Assembly: GCA_018881555.1 (NCBI GenBank)
Contig: JACAXG010000065.1
Coordinates: 2,258,363-2,322,362 of the forward strand
From: Amblyornis subalaris
Taxonomy: Eukaryota; Chordata; Aves; Passeriformes; Ptilonorhynchidae
Length of the DNA: 64,000 bases
Direction: 5' to 3'
The first letter of the stretch is position 1. The number at the start of each line of letters is the position of its first letter. Both the position numbers and the translations under genes were made by a program. Positions 26,831 to 42,570 of this stretch are shown here, in pieces. The notes beneath the pieces were generated by a model, which did no database searches, was not told the origin of the DNA, and was given only the letters and a program-made list of their open reading frames with translations.

Positions 26831-29800
26831 GACTAGGCTTCAAAATAGGTTTGTGCTAAAGGAAGAATTGTATGACACCAGGTGAGGCCAGGTACAAAAG
26901 AAATGTAATTAAAGTACAAAATGTTATTGTATGCTCAAAAAAAAGTTTAAAAATCTCCAAATTTTACAAGCAGTATGTTTTTCAGATTTGAATAGCCTGA
27001 AATGAGAAAAACAAAATCTGCCAACAATCTTATCAGACATTTTAGGCTGAACACAGAATGCAGGATAGGGCCCACAATATTTAGCTGAACAATAATAAAT
27101 TGTCTGTGTTGGGAAACCGAACTTGAGCTGCAGCTGCAAAGGGTTTTATTCCTCTTTTCTTATCTTTTTTTTCCCCTAACTAATCTGGTTCAGGCAGGGC
27201 ATAGCTGTAATTACCTTCTTCCCATCTACAGCTAATACCTCAGAGCAATAAAAAGAAACGAGGGTGTTAAAAATTCAAACACTAATTATGGGCTGTTATA
27301 TTTACTAAACACAGCAGAGTAATAACAAAAGTTTCAGCTTCTTGTGGCCAGAACTGCACTATTTGATCTACCAAGTCCCTGGACCCTTTACACTAACTAT
27401 ATTACATAACAGTTAATAGCGCACTAAAATAAAATTCAATAAACACATTTATTACCAAACATGTACAGCACAACCGCTTACAGCTGTCTCCTCTTTCCAG
27501 CACAGGTGTATCTCTGAAGAGTTCGATCCTTTGTTGGTTTTGGTTTTGGTTTCAAATTAAGTTATATAAATAGCAGAGCAGTAGATTTTGAAAGAGGAAG
27601 CATGTACTATTTGAGTACCCCATTTAAAGTCTTATGGTAAATATTGGTTAATGCTACAATTCTTTCTGTTACTTTCCTTCATGCCTGTTTTAAGGTCTAG
27701 AAAAGCAATAAAGCTGAGAGCTGCCTTAGCTCCTAATTCAGCACTGCCACTGTCACCACTACCACCCCTCACATTCACATTAAACACACACAGGGTAGCT
27801 TTACACCACTTAATAACAATGGAGGGGTATGGATTTTTGGGGTGTCAAACAGCTGTCACAAACTGTCACTTCCACAAGAGAAACCTTGGCACACAACAAA
27901 TTAACCTACACTTCTTTGGGGCTATCATTATTCATAGCCAATCAGTTGAAATGCTCCTAGTATTTCATGTGCAAATAAAACCATGAGGGGAAGACCCGTG
28001 GATCAGAATAGTGGGCCAATACATAAAACAGAGGAAACAACATGCTGTCTCTGTCCTTCTGAAGTGGCTCATCATCACCCCTACACCAACTTTCACCAAA
28101 TGAGATCTAGCCTAAGGCTACATATTAAATATGCATATCAAGGCAAATGAAAAAAAAAAAACCTGGAGAGCCAAATTGGACAAATTTGCATGCTTGAACT
28201 GCTGCATTTTCAGGTAGATGCTCAGAAATGATAGCTCATTTTTTTAATAGACTTGCATGTTTATATTAGCCATTTTTTTAAAGCTTTTCCTTGTCTATGA
28301 ATAAAAGTGCATTTCTTCCTGCTGGAACCTTGTACAGTGCAAATATAAAACATGGTAGTTTGACTAAGCTATAAAAGAGTGTTAAAGTTTTGTCAGGAAA
28401 ACAAGCTAATATACAAAAAAAAAAAAAAAAAATCCAATAAGGAGACACATTTCCCAAAACGCATGAATAAAATGTAACTATGTGATACAACTCTTCATTT
28501 CCCAGTTGGTGTTCTGGTTGCACAAATTATTGCTTCCTTTCAAAACAAATAGCAGGGGGCTAAAGTAAAAATGTTATAGCTCAAATCTCCAGGAAATAAA
28601 AGGCTTTAAATTATAATACCCAATGAAGTGGTAAACCCTAACGGGTGCAAGATAAATGGGTTGTCATATTTATTTGAGTTTCTTTTCGGGGCCACAAAAA
28701 CAAGGGGAGATTCTTCTTACGGAAGATAATAGTTACCAAATTATCAAAATGCTAACCCTCTCCACTCCTGTCCTATCATTGTCTATGAATTTAAATATTA
28801 TAATGGAGCACTGCAAATTGGCTTGAGCATTTGCCATCTGCCAGAACCCTAAACAGGCTAGTTTATCTAATCTCTTCAATATAAACATAAGCATGCTCCA
28901 TTTCTACACTTCCACTTGAAACACACTCTTGTAAAGAAACTGTACTGGAGAAACATGGGGAATTTTTTCTGTTTCTCTAAATTTTACACAATGACTCACT
29001 ATCTTTCAGGTTGCCACTCATTTCAATTTCTTTTCTAGTACTCTCCCAGAATACTTATGCCCACGAATTTAGGGTTGTAAAATGCCATGAAACAAATATT
29101 TTTGAAATTGTGTCATGCCTCATGGAGTTTATTATCTACGTGTGAGTTAGCTGATAAGCAGAGAAACTTTCAGGAAGCTCTGCATACATTTTTTCTCTCG
29201 AAATAATAGATTTAAAATGTAAAACATAGCACAAACCTTGTCATGCAGTGTTTACTGAATATAAATGAGAAAATGAAAGCTAAGGCTTGGGTCCAAAAAT
29301 ATTTCCCATAACTAAGCCATGCCAGAAGGGGGACATTTAGAAGAATTTATTATTACTTTATCTCCCAATTCAGCTTCAGTCCAGGTCTAACGTAATTATC
29401 AAATACACACAAAAACAATGTGTTTTCAAAGGAAACAAAAGCTCCTAGAAAGCTCATTCTCCCTGGGCTTCCAGCTACTTTTCTAAATACACTGGGAAAT
29501 AAAGGCAGGCGCCTGTGCAGAAAGCATGGTTAACTTCACACTGGGTGTTAAATTAATATTTCAACCGCAAAAATATTAGACTGTATCATTTAGATTATTA
29601 GTTCAATTGAATCTAAAACTGTATAAACCCCTTTGCCCCCCAGGGATGCGTTCCTATAAATAAAGTGCAGTTCACACCCACTCTTTTTTACCAGAGCTAT
29701 TCCTTCCCTTTTCTGCGGTACCAGCTGCAATCTTTCCCTTCACATCCTGAAGTCTCTCTGCATCTACATTTTTTGAAGGATCACAAGAGCTGCTCCAAAA

Positions 29801-30427
29801 CCCGGAAAAACAAAGGCACTCTCCTCACCACGCACACCAATGTTCAGTCCTACACACATTACACTAATTCACCAACTCCTAAAGTGTTAAAATCAACCGC
29901 TAACCTACGGTTACTCAATCATCATTCTCTCCAGCTTTCTGTAATACATTGTTAATAATTGCTTCATCAAGGTTACTGTCTTTTATTATGAAGATGCTTC
30001 AGGCGTTTGGCAATAAGTCCATATTCTGACAATAAGTTGCTATAAAGCAAAAGCATTGGAAACTCTAATGTGCTAACCTCTTTTTTTTAATGCAGTGTAG
30101 TATTGCCAATAATTCTCATCACTTGTCATCCCCACAAGAGGGGAGGGGGGAGCAAATCAGCAAACTTTCTTTCTAACTTTCTTGTCTCTGTTTCCTTACA
30201 TTGATGCATTGATTACAAAGTTGGCAAAGAACAAGAGAAAGCACCGATCCCCACATCAAACCGACAGTTTGCTAGCTCTGCAAGCCGCCCAGACCAGGAA
30301 ACTTTACAAACCATTGCAAACTCGATGCTTTACAGATGGAAACTGAAGGAACCTTTTGCATTTCTACAACTTTACAAAGTGAGAGAGAAGAAAGTGTGAA
30401 GATGGGATTCGAGCTTGTGAGAGGTTA

Positions 30428-31614
<1,187 letters not shown>

Positions 31615-31665
31615 CTTTTCTAATTCCAAAAGGTGAAACCTTAGTACTTGTATTGCTTGGATCAT
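31615..31665 (-). CDS. MEIS2: MEIS2 exon 5 (residues 147-163)
   Basis: A second 51-nt symmetrical exon, between TTTCTTACAG and the donor GTAAGA. It encodes MIQAIQVLRFHLLELEK, the amphipathic helix at the start of the second PBX-contact block. Phase is 0 on both sides. The flanking intron is G/C-rich with a polypurine stretch on the plus strand just below the exon. Confidence 0.96.
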
Positions 31666-32444
31666 CTGTAAGAAAGTTTTGAGCAAGGGGTTACGTGGGA
31701 GACAGGAGCACGGGGGCTGGGCAGAGCCGCGAGCCCGAGTGGGAAAGGGGGAGAAGGGAATTGTCAGGGCGCGCGGTCATTATCCAGGATTTTAGCTCAT
31801 TGGTCACGCTTCAACAATTTTGATCAACTTTAACCTAAGCACTTGAGTTTTATCATATTTATTCCAGGAGCGGTGATTAGTGCTTTATTACCGCGATCTT
31901 GGAGAAAACCTCTTCCTCGCCTTCTTATTCCTTTCTCAGCACCCCGGCCCTCATCCCTGAGGGTCCGCAGAGAAGTCAAACACACGCTCCCACCCCACCC
32001 CCGCCCGCGGGAGAAAGGGGAGTGAATGTGTGTGTGAATGGTTTGGCATCTTCTTTACAAGAGGATTTAGGCACTTTGAATATTGAAATCGTTCACATTA
32101 GCAAAAGAATTACATTAGAAATCTCCAGCTCTCTCTTCTTAAGCAGTTACTTCCTTCACTTTAGCTTCCCGTGGCTTTCAAACGCAGCTTTGCAATGCAT
32201 TGGGGCTTGAGACTTTGCTGAGGCTGGCTATAAGAGGGTAGCTCTTCGAAGCCCCTTGACGGCAAGTTGCCGACCGGCCGGGGCCCCGCTCCCTGCCCGC
32301 GCAGCCCGGTGCCCGGACCGGCAGCCTCTGCCCCGCCGCACCGCTCGGCCGCGGTCCCGAGCGGCGGAGGGCACTTGCCGGCAGCTGGCGGAGGGGTCGG
32401 GAAAGGCAAGAGGGATGTAGGGTGGAGGGGAGAGCAGGCCTTAC
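31666..32444 (-). other. MEIS2 intron 4 (779 bp)
   Basis: Phase-0 intron, GC-rich near exon 4 and more AT-rich in the middle. I see no repeat or motif that stands out. Confidence 0.85.
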
Positions 32445-32495
32445 CAAATTGTCCAGCTCTGGATTTGAAGAAAAAAGTGGTTTTTCGGCGCGGAC
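32445..32495 (-). CDS. MEIS2: MEIS2 exon 4 (residues 130-146)
   Basis: A 51-nt exon between the acceptor CTTCTTGCAG and the donor GTAAGG, phase 0 at both ends. It encodes VRAEKPLFSSNPELDNL, an invariant MEIS-family segment linking the two PBX-contact blocks. Because it is a whole number of codons, skipping it would keep the frame but remove part of the binding domain. It lies in a CpG-rich stretch shared with exon 3. Confidence 0.96.
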
Positions 32496-35990
<3,495 letters not shown>

Positions 35991-36002
35991 CCTTTGCGCC
36001 AT
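35991..36002 (-). CDS. MEIS2: MEIS2 exon 1, coding part (start codon, 4 codons)
   Basis: The minus strand reads ATG GCG CAA AGG followed by the donor GTAGGT, giving Met-Ala-Gln-Arg, the known MEIS-family start. The intron is phase 0 and the next exon opens with Tyr-Asp-Glu-Leu, so the junction restores the MEIS2 N-terminus. MEIS2 is a TALE-class homeodomain transcription factor that binds TGACAG-type sites in the nucleus, usually with PBX and HOX partners, and acts in limb, heart, neural crest and brain development. It is MEIS2 rather than MEIS1 because later exons carry MEIS2-type residues ([32 protein letters not shown]). The exon is too short to stand out as an open frame; I placed it by the splice signal and the join. 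The 5' UTR continues towards higher coordinates; its end cannot be read from sequence alone. Confidence 0.93.
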
Positions 36003-36214
36003 CAGTCTGCGCTCCAATAAACTCCTGGATGTGTCGTATATTTAATATCCCAGTCCAGCAAAGAAAGTGATTTAGAGTGAAGAAGATTCCTTTTTTTTTT
36101 TTTTTGCAACCCACTTATAGACTTCTCCTATCCTCCAATATGGGTAAATAGTAATAATAACAACAACAATAACAACAACAATATATAAAAAACCAGTCAA
36201 GAACCACGATGAGT

Positions 36215-36292
36215 TTCTGTGTTTTCTTCTTTTTTCTGTCTCTTTCTCTCTTTCCTTTTTCTCTCTCTCTTTTTCCTTTTTTCTTTCTCTAC

Positions 36293-36332
<40 letters not shown>
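36215..36332. repeat. Pyrimidine tract followed by a homopolymer A run
   Basis: About 80 bases of C/T-rich sequence followed by roughly 36 uninterrupted A (36297-36332) on the plus strand. It lies 0.2-0.3 kb upstream of the MEIS2 start codon. The run length may be unreliable because homopolymers of this size are often mis-sequenced. Confidence 0.75.
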
Positions 36333-36335
<3 letters not shown>

Positions 36336-36424
36336 TCAAGCCCCCAAACTGAAGGTTACGATCGGCCCGTCAGCAACCCACATGTAACCAAACTGTCGTG
36401 TCTCATGGCTTTTTGCCACTCCAG

Positions 36425-36434
36425 CTGTCAATCA
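36425..36434 (-). promoter_or_regulatory. PBX-MEIS/PREP composite site upstream of MEIS2
   Basis: The plus strand reads CTGTCAATCA, so the minus strand reads TGATTGACAG, the textbook PBX-MEIS/PREP heterodimer site (PBX half TGAT, MEIS half TGACAG), followed by an E-box-like CAGCTG. It lies about 420 bp upstream of the MEIS2 ATG in non-repetitive sequence. The match is exact; occupancy and autoregulation are inference. Confidence 0.6.
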
Positions 36435-36858
36435 AAGCCAGGGAATGTCAAGGTAGTGAATGAATGATGGTTGATGATGATGAAGAAGAGAGGAGGAATC
36501 TTTTTAACCCCGGTTTCTTCTTCCAGTAACTCCGTGCTCGGGTTTTGCCTTTTAGGATCGCTATAGGGTTGTTGGTTTTGGTTTGTTTTTTTGTTTGTTT
36601 TTTTTTGTTTTTTTTTTTTAAAGTACTGTGAAGGGGGGTGGGGAAAGATGCGAAGAAAAATTGAATAGTTTGCAAAGCCCGGACTTCCCCCTCTCTCCTT
36701 TTTTTTTTTTTCCTCCCGGCAGGTATTTTGTCTCCCTCTCTCCCTCGCTCCCTGGGATGAGTGAGTGTCAGTAAGTGTTGGCAGGTTGGCTGCCGGCTGC
36801 CTTATAGAAGAGGCTCAGTTTTGCGGCGCTGATCGGCGGGAGAATGAAGTGACGGAAC

Positions 36859-36866
36859 CCGGAAGT
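36859..36866 (+). promoter_or_regulatory. ETS-type site in the CpG-island promoter
   Basis: CCGGAAGT within TGACGGAACCCGGAAGTAG, at the edge of the MEIS2 CpG island. ETS/GABP sites of this kind are common close to start sites of CpG-island promoters. The motif is exact; its use is not shown. Confidence 0.35.
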
Positions 36867-37125
36867 AGTGGTGGCCATAGCCAGTCCTGCAGCGCGGCGG
36901 CGGCGGCGGCGGGGAGCGGCGGCGGGGAGCGGCGGCGGCGGGGAGCGGCGGGGCGCGGCGGCGGGCGCGGGCGCGGGGCGGCGGGGCGCCCCAGCCGGCG
37001 GAGCGCCGGGGATGCGCAGCGCGGCGGCGGGGCGGCCGCGGCGCCGCGCGGGGGGAGCCGCGCAGCAGCCCCTGCCCCGAGCGAAGCACGGCGTGTAGGA
37101 AGGAGCGAGCGAGCGTGCGAGCGAG

Positions 37126-37216
37126 AGGGAGGGAGGGAGGGAGCGAGGGAGGGAGGAGGGAGGGAGGGAGAGAGGGAGGGAGCGAGGGAGGGAGGCAGGG
37201 GAGGAAGGACAGGGAG
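37126..37216 (+). repeat. G-rich polypurine tract with G-quadruplex potential
   Basis: An almost pure purine tract built of GGGA and GAGG units, with many GGG runs spaced by one to three bases. It meets the usual G3-N(1-7) pattern several times over on the plus strand, which is the template strand for MEIS2. It sits inside the promoter CpG island. Confidence 0.7.
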
Positions 37217-38165
37217 AGTGCGTGTGTGCGAGAGGGGGGAGAGGCAGGGGAAACTGCAGAGAGCGAGAAGAAAAGTGCGGTAGAAGCCCAGCCGCGGGTT
37301 GGTTTGAGCTAGATTATTTGAGCAACAAAATACCTTCCGATTACCCGCGGTGTCGAGCGTCTGGCGGCGCGGGGCTGCTCGGTCGAGTCGCCGGCTCTCG
37401 CCGCTGCCGCGCGCGGTGCGCGAGCCCAGGGGCACCGGGAGCTACAGCGCGCGGGGGGGCCGCGCAAAGTTGCTGTTCCCCCGGCGGTGGGGCTGCTCCG
37501 GCCGGGCGCTCCCGGCTCCGCCAGCGCGCCGCGCTGCGAGCGGGGCTCCTTCCCTCTGACAATTCATTGTGCTTTTCTAAAAATTAATTTTCCAGGGCAT
37601 GAAGAGAACGCCTCGTTCAAACCGTGTTGGGCACTGCTCTTCATTAAGTGATCGCTGCTATCAAGCAGGCTCTGGATGTCTTGAAGGGGGGGGGGGCGGG
37701 GAGAGGCGGGGGGAAGAGGGGGAAATCCCTTTTAGTTTTGCGATTAGGCTGCCAGGCTTTGTAAAGGGCTTAAAAACAAAGTCATGCTCAGTCTTTTGTA
37801 GGAGATATCCAGATGTTATGTAGATTTCTGTTTGCATGTTCGTTTTGAGCGGATCCGGCGGTGAGCGCTGTATTTTACGTGTGTGTTGCTGGACTTCACC
37901 GTTTATCGACGTTGCGCTTGTGGAATGTATGCTGGAGTATTAGCTCGGTAATGCCTTCTAATGGTAGTGCTAATTACAGTGGGGTTATTTAGCAAATTAA
38001 GTGAGATGATGCACCCCCCACCCTTGAGTTCCAAATGAACTTTTCCAAACACACAGGCACACACACACACGCGTTAATTTTGGTGCGTTTCTCTCGCCCA
38101 ATCACTTCGCTGGAGCTACACCATGCCTTACCTCAGAGCAGTCAATTACCAAAGCTACCCGGGAT

Positions 38166-38175
38166 CATCAATCAT
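38166..38175 (-). promoter_or_regulatory. PBX-HOX-like site
   Basis: The plus strand reads ATCATCAATCATGG, so the minus strand contains TGATTGATGA, close to the PBX-HOX composite site TGATTGATGG. A single match of this length can arise by chance. Confidence 0.3.
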
Positions 38176-38439
38176 GGGGGATGCTTGAAGTTTAGGGGAG
38201 GAGCGATGGTCAAACTATCGATTGCTGCAGTTTTGTCCTCCCCAACCCCCCACCCTCGTTCACGGTCCCCTGCACATAAAATCTAAAACAGACTATCCCG
38301 TTAATAGTGGGATTTATCAATGATTATGTACCCGGTTCTGAATGTGGCCTCATACATAGATGGCTTTTGAAAATACACGGCAGAAAAAAATAATATTCCA
38401 TTAGATTTTGTTTTGCTTTTCGTGGTGATGATGATGCTT

Positions 38440-38740
38440 TTCAGAGGCTTGTTGTTTGTTTTTTTTTTTAACTTTAAGAAAATGACTCAAGGGGTAGTTG
38501 TAGATATTTGGCCTGATTTTAATAGGCGAAGGGAATGAGCTCCAGAGGTCAATAAACCCCTCCAAAATGATGAATGATTGAGTACCTGTGATGATGATAG
38601 TGATTACCGGAGCAATTAAACAGTTTGATTAAATGAGCCATCATAACAATGATGTCTGCGGGAAATCAGCCCTCACATATAGAGAAAGATAGCGTGGAGG
38701 GCTGACAAACGCCAGTGGGCATTCCTGCATGTTCCGCTAG
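38440..38740. promoter_or_regulatory. Candidate conserved enhancer upstream of MEIS2
   Basis: Unique sequence rich in TGAT/ATTA motifs, for example ATGATGAATGATTGAG, CAATTAAACAG and TTTGATTAAATGAG, about 2.5 kb upstream of the start codon. Such clusters are typical of conserved elements around TALE homeobox genes. Conservation itself cannot be seen here. Confidence 0.3.
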
Positions 38741-39262
38741 CGCCGAGCCCTGCAGAGCAGGGCTGTATTTACAGATATGAGGGGAATACGGAGAAAAGTC
38801 CCTCTCCTACTCTTAGCCAGAGTTGCAACCTGCTCAAAACCCGCCAGAAGCTGGAGAGCAGACGCGGGGTTTTTTTCCTAGAGGATCTCCTCCAAGATTA
38901 AAGCTAGTCCTAAGAGCAACCGAATTGCTGTGACTGACTTTCACGGGACTGTAAAGAGAGGTGAGTAGAAGAGCCCTTAGTATGTAGATGTCTTTCAAGC
39001 AGTGGTTAAGTCAATTCATTTCGCAGGGAAAAAGCCAGTCTTCTTGTGCAGTATTTTATACTCTGTCGTATAAATCGGTAACGTAATTCAAGATATTCAT
39101 GGTAATGAATGCTTGGCTAATCCTTTGGGTGCGCGGAGACCTACAGAGCAGTAGGTTATGCAAATCCTTTCCTACTTTTACAGCTGTAGTTTTCTAACGG
39201 ATTTTTTTTTAAGAGATCTAGTAATCGGTGAATATTATTTGGGTTTTTTCCTTCTTTCTTCT

Positions 39263-39354
39263 NNNNNNNNNNNNNNNNNNNNNNNNNNNNNNNNNNNNNN
39301 NNNNNNNNNNNNNNNNNNNNNNNNNNNNNNNNNNNNNNNNNNNNNNNNNNNNNN
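39263..39354. other. Assembly gap (92 undetermined bases)
   Basis: A run of N preceded by TTTTTTCCTTCTTTCTTCT and followed by unique sequence. The missing DNA is probably a C/T-rich simple repeat. Frames drawn across it are meaningless. Confidence 0.98.
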
Positions 39355-42199
39355 AAGATGCCAAATTTTTCAACTTGCATGGAATCATTTGCTTGTGATG
39401 CAGCCAGCTTAGAGGACGTGGTTCAAATATTTGTAGCTTCCAAACTTGTTTTTTAACCGAGGCAGTAGAAACCCAGAGCCTCGTCTCTTGAGATATACAA
39501 GTGTGTCTCTTTTAAAATAGTTTCAGTATCACCAATGAAGAGGTCTTTCCTTATAACCTGGCCGTGCAAAAGTAATCTAGCTGCATTTAAGGCTCCATGC
39601 ATTTCTTCAGACCTCGAGCTGTAAGAGAAGTTCATCGGTTTTCTTCTCAAAAAGAAGTTTTTAGATGACTTGGCTCCCATAGAAGAAATCACTTCATTGC
39701 TTAGAATATAAATTTAGACTGCTTTTTTTTTTTTTTTTGCTAATTCTGTTTTTCAGAGGAGTTCATGTAGATCTAGATTCTCTTGACTGAGAAATTCTCA
39801 GAAAACAGACTAAAATCAAAGCTGAAAAAAAGCAGCCAAAGACTTTTGCAGTGTTCAATGCTACTCCTTTCAATTGTTTAATTTTTTTTTCATTTTTTTT
39901 CCCACCTCCTAAACTAATTAACCCCCTGCGTTGTCTTTCCCTGCTGTGCATGTGTCTAATCTAGGACAGGGACCAACTTTTGAATATTATTTTAACTTGA
40001 TAGAAAGTGGAATTTCATATGGTAAATGAAGGTCTTTCATGTTCCTCCTGTGTCTTTTTTTTTTTCCACGTGAAAAGAGTTGAAGTCTTTTTCCTCTTCA
40101 CTGTCCCAGTGGATTAAAGCACACAGAGAACGTGGTTTATAAAGCGCTACAGTTTAGCCATTAAAAAGGAATCTCAATTTAGCGGCCTTAAGTGAAAGTA
40201 CTCATCTATTAACAAAGATGCTGTTGGGAACTTGGAGGAAAATGGGATACGTACGTGCAGGGGCTGGGGGCTTTCACATACTTAGGTGATTTTTTATTTA
40301 CCCCTCCCCCCCTCCAACTGTGACATTTCTTTTAAAAAACAGTAATTCAGGAAAATTTAAATGGCTAATTTCTGTTTCTCCTGCATCACTTTCACAGCGA
40401 AGGCTGTTTTCAGGAAAAGTGTGAGATACGAGTTGGGGTGTGTGTGTCTGGGGTTTTCCCCCCCCCTTTTTTTTAAAAAATTTTTTTTTGATAGATCGGC
40501 TCAAAAGTCCGAAGAGAAATGAGGTGTCCGGTATGGAAGTGCATCTCAGTCAACCGCCAGCTCCTTTTGCCGAGGCTGGAAATGGTTTTAACAGGCGGTA
40601 AAATTTCATCTTGTGGTGTCAAATTGGGGTCAGTTTGGGGTTAGCGCTCTCAGTGTCCGAGCAGGAGCTGTCCAGCTGTGTGGGGATTCATTAAGGGCAA
40701 AAGATCCGTTTCAAGAAAAACAATACAAAGACAATCAGAGGGCTAAAGATCCTCTTCAAATCGCATTTTACAAGTGCACCAGAACAAATATGGATGCTGA
40801 AACCTATTCCCTTCAAACTCCCAAATCGGCTTCTTAGCCCTCAGAGGGAGCGAGAGAGAAAATCCTCTAAAACTTAAGAAGAGTCTGTTTTCAATCAGCC
40901 TTTCCAAAGTGTGGCATCTTAGTCCTTCTCTGGCTTTGAGACATGCCTCTCTTGCTTGCTTGTTACATCCCTCCCTCTCTCTCTCTTTTTCCACAGCCTT
41001 GCAAAAGCGGATGGCACAACAGGTAATATTTCAGATTTCGAGAATAAATCCCACCGGGGACCTTAAACCGCTGTTTTGCACGCGCGTGTGCTCCTAGCAC
41101 AAGATTTAATGCAAGTAGAAAGTTTTTAGGGGCAAACAAGCCTTGCTTGCACGAAATCCTAGTGGACCCTGTGTGAAATTTTGTGCTCTCCTGTTTTGTG
41201 TAGGTGATGCTCTGGTCCGATGGGTAATTTAGGCTAGATTTACTTTCCGGTTCTTAGCATTTGTGGAAAGCACCTATTGCTAATCTGGTTTATTAAATTC
41301 GCGTGGTTTAAATCCTCTTAACGTCCCTACATCTGTTAGGACAATTGACGCCTTGCTACAGGGACAAATAACTTGAACCTTAATCTTGTTTGTAACTTTA
41401 TTCAATGTTTGTTTGTATGCTGAGTTCAAGTATTTTGGATGATGCCATTGTGTTCGGTAACACGTAGACTATATTTGAAGGCAAAACTCCTCATAGACGG
41501 GCTAAAGATATCATGGAACACGGTGAAAAATTTAGTGTATTCGAACTGGCTATTTATTTCGAACTCTCATCCTAGGCAATGCGTCATAATTAATGAAGAA
41601 AACAATCTGCCTGTTAAAATGTGGTCGCGGGACATCACCATGATTCCCGTAGTGAAATCCACGTGAATTTTACTTTTTGTTTTGCTCACAAGGCGAAGTG
41701 TGGGGTTTAAAAAGTACCTTTTCCTTTTTATAATCAGGATTATGCCACAGTTTAAATTCCTACCCCCAAAACCGCTCTTTACCACACTCTCCTTTGCCCT
41801 TACGGTTGCTTTTTACAACTTCAGTCACTTTTTATTCGTCTCAGCACTCTTTGATTCGCCTCCGACTTCCCGCAGCTGCAAGACTTTCGAGGTCCCATCT
41901 CGGGTGCCCCTGTGAAATCATGCACGTTTTAGCGTCTGCAGATCACTGGGTTCATTTAGCTCCTCACCCTGATCCCCCCGTCTGCCAGTAGTGTGCTTCG
42001 CTTTTCAGCAATGTGTTGTTATTTGTCGAAAATCTTTCTAGTCCTGAAAGTCAGTGGTAGCCCATCACGGTGAACTTTTCTTGACCTCGACTGCGGTATG
42101 ACGGAGATCTTTGGGAGCCGGATTAGGAGGAGGTTCATTTACTTACCTGTTAACTTCGCTTTTAACTCTTTCTTCCACCCCTCCCCCCTCTTTTTTTTA

Positions 42200-42570
42200 G
42201 AGGAGAAAAAGCCCAACACTGCACGAAACAAGAACGATCCGGAGTCGTCCTCCCCCTCCGACCCCCTTCCTCCCCCTCTTGCCCGGGACGCAGGGCTGTA
42301 ACCCGGCGCTAGCGGGATGCCCCCCTCCGTGCCGCCTCCCTGCCGCTGCGGCGCGGCGCTGCCATCAGCAGCCCTCTAGCGCTATCTGGCGGGGCTCCAA
42401 CACGAGCCCGCGCACCCGCGCAGGGCCCAGCCTGAGCCGCCGCGGAGCCGGGCACGGGGGCTCGCTGCGCGGCCGCAGGGCCCTCGGCCCCGGCTCAGCG
42501 ACTGCCGTGGGACGTTGATGTGGCCCCTTCCCGTATCCCATCCCTGTGGGGCGAAACCCGCCGTGGGAAG
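42200..42570. promoter_or_regulatory. Upstream CpG-rich block, 6 kb from the MEIS2 start
   Basis: CpG-dense DNA flanked by AT-rich sequence. A long C/T tract ending TTTTTTTTAG at 42200 looks like a splice acceptor on the plus strand directly before it. It could be an alternative promoter or an exon of a divergent non-coding RNA. No protein is recognised in any frame. Confidence 0.45.

Larger units (their letters stand above)
36003..36870 (-). promoter_or_regulatory. MEIS2: MEIS2 5' leader and proximal promoter region
   Basis: Sequence directly upstream of the MEIS2 start codon. It holds a GTT-rich simple repeat (36147-36184), a long C/T tract joined to a homopolymer A run (36215-36332, plus strand), a PBX-MEIS composite site (36425-36434), a poly-T/TTTG stretch (36570-36620) and an ETS-type CCGGAAGT (36859-36866). 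I cannot place the transcription start: no convincing TATA box lies on the minus strand, which fits a CpG-island promoter. How much of this is 5' UTR is inference. Confidence 0.6.
36825..37565. promoter_or_regulatory. CpG island at the MEIS2 5' end
   Basis: A dense run of CpG dinucleotides with GCG repeats (about 36893-37030) and several GC boxes, bounded by AT-rich DNA on both sides. It lies 0.8-1.6 kb upstream of the start codon and is the likely core promoter, possibly bidirectional. Long open frames here on both strands are low-complexity Gly/Arg/Pro translations and not genes. Confidence 0.7.
37566..42200. other. Upstream region, first block, with possible conserved elements
   Basis: Mostly unique, AT-rich DNA with no recognisable gene. 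It contains a C/A repeat (38057-38072), a homeodomain-motif-dense block (38440-38740), a poly-T stretch (39723-39738), an assembly gap (39263-39354) and a possible plus-strand microexon (40997-41022). Confidence 0.7.

Noticed and set aside
36765..37435. Long frames of 172 and 206 codons over the promoter CpG island
   Set aside because: They are low-complexity Gly/Arg/Pro/Ser translations of GC-rich and G/A repeats, present on both strands, as expected by chance in such DNA.
39158..39412. Frames spanning the N gap
   Set aside because: They are produced by undetermined bases.
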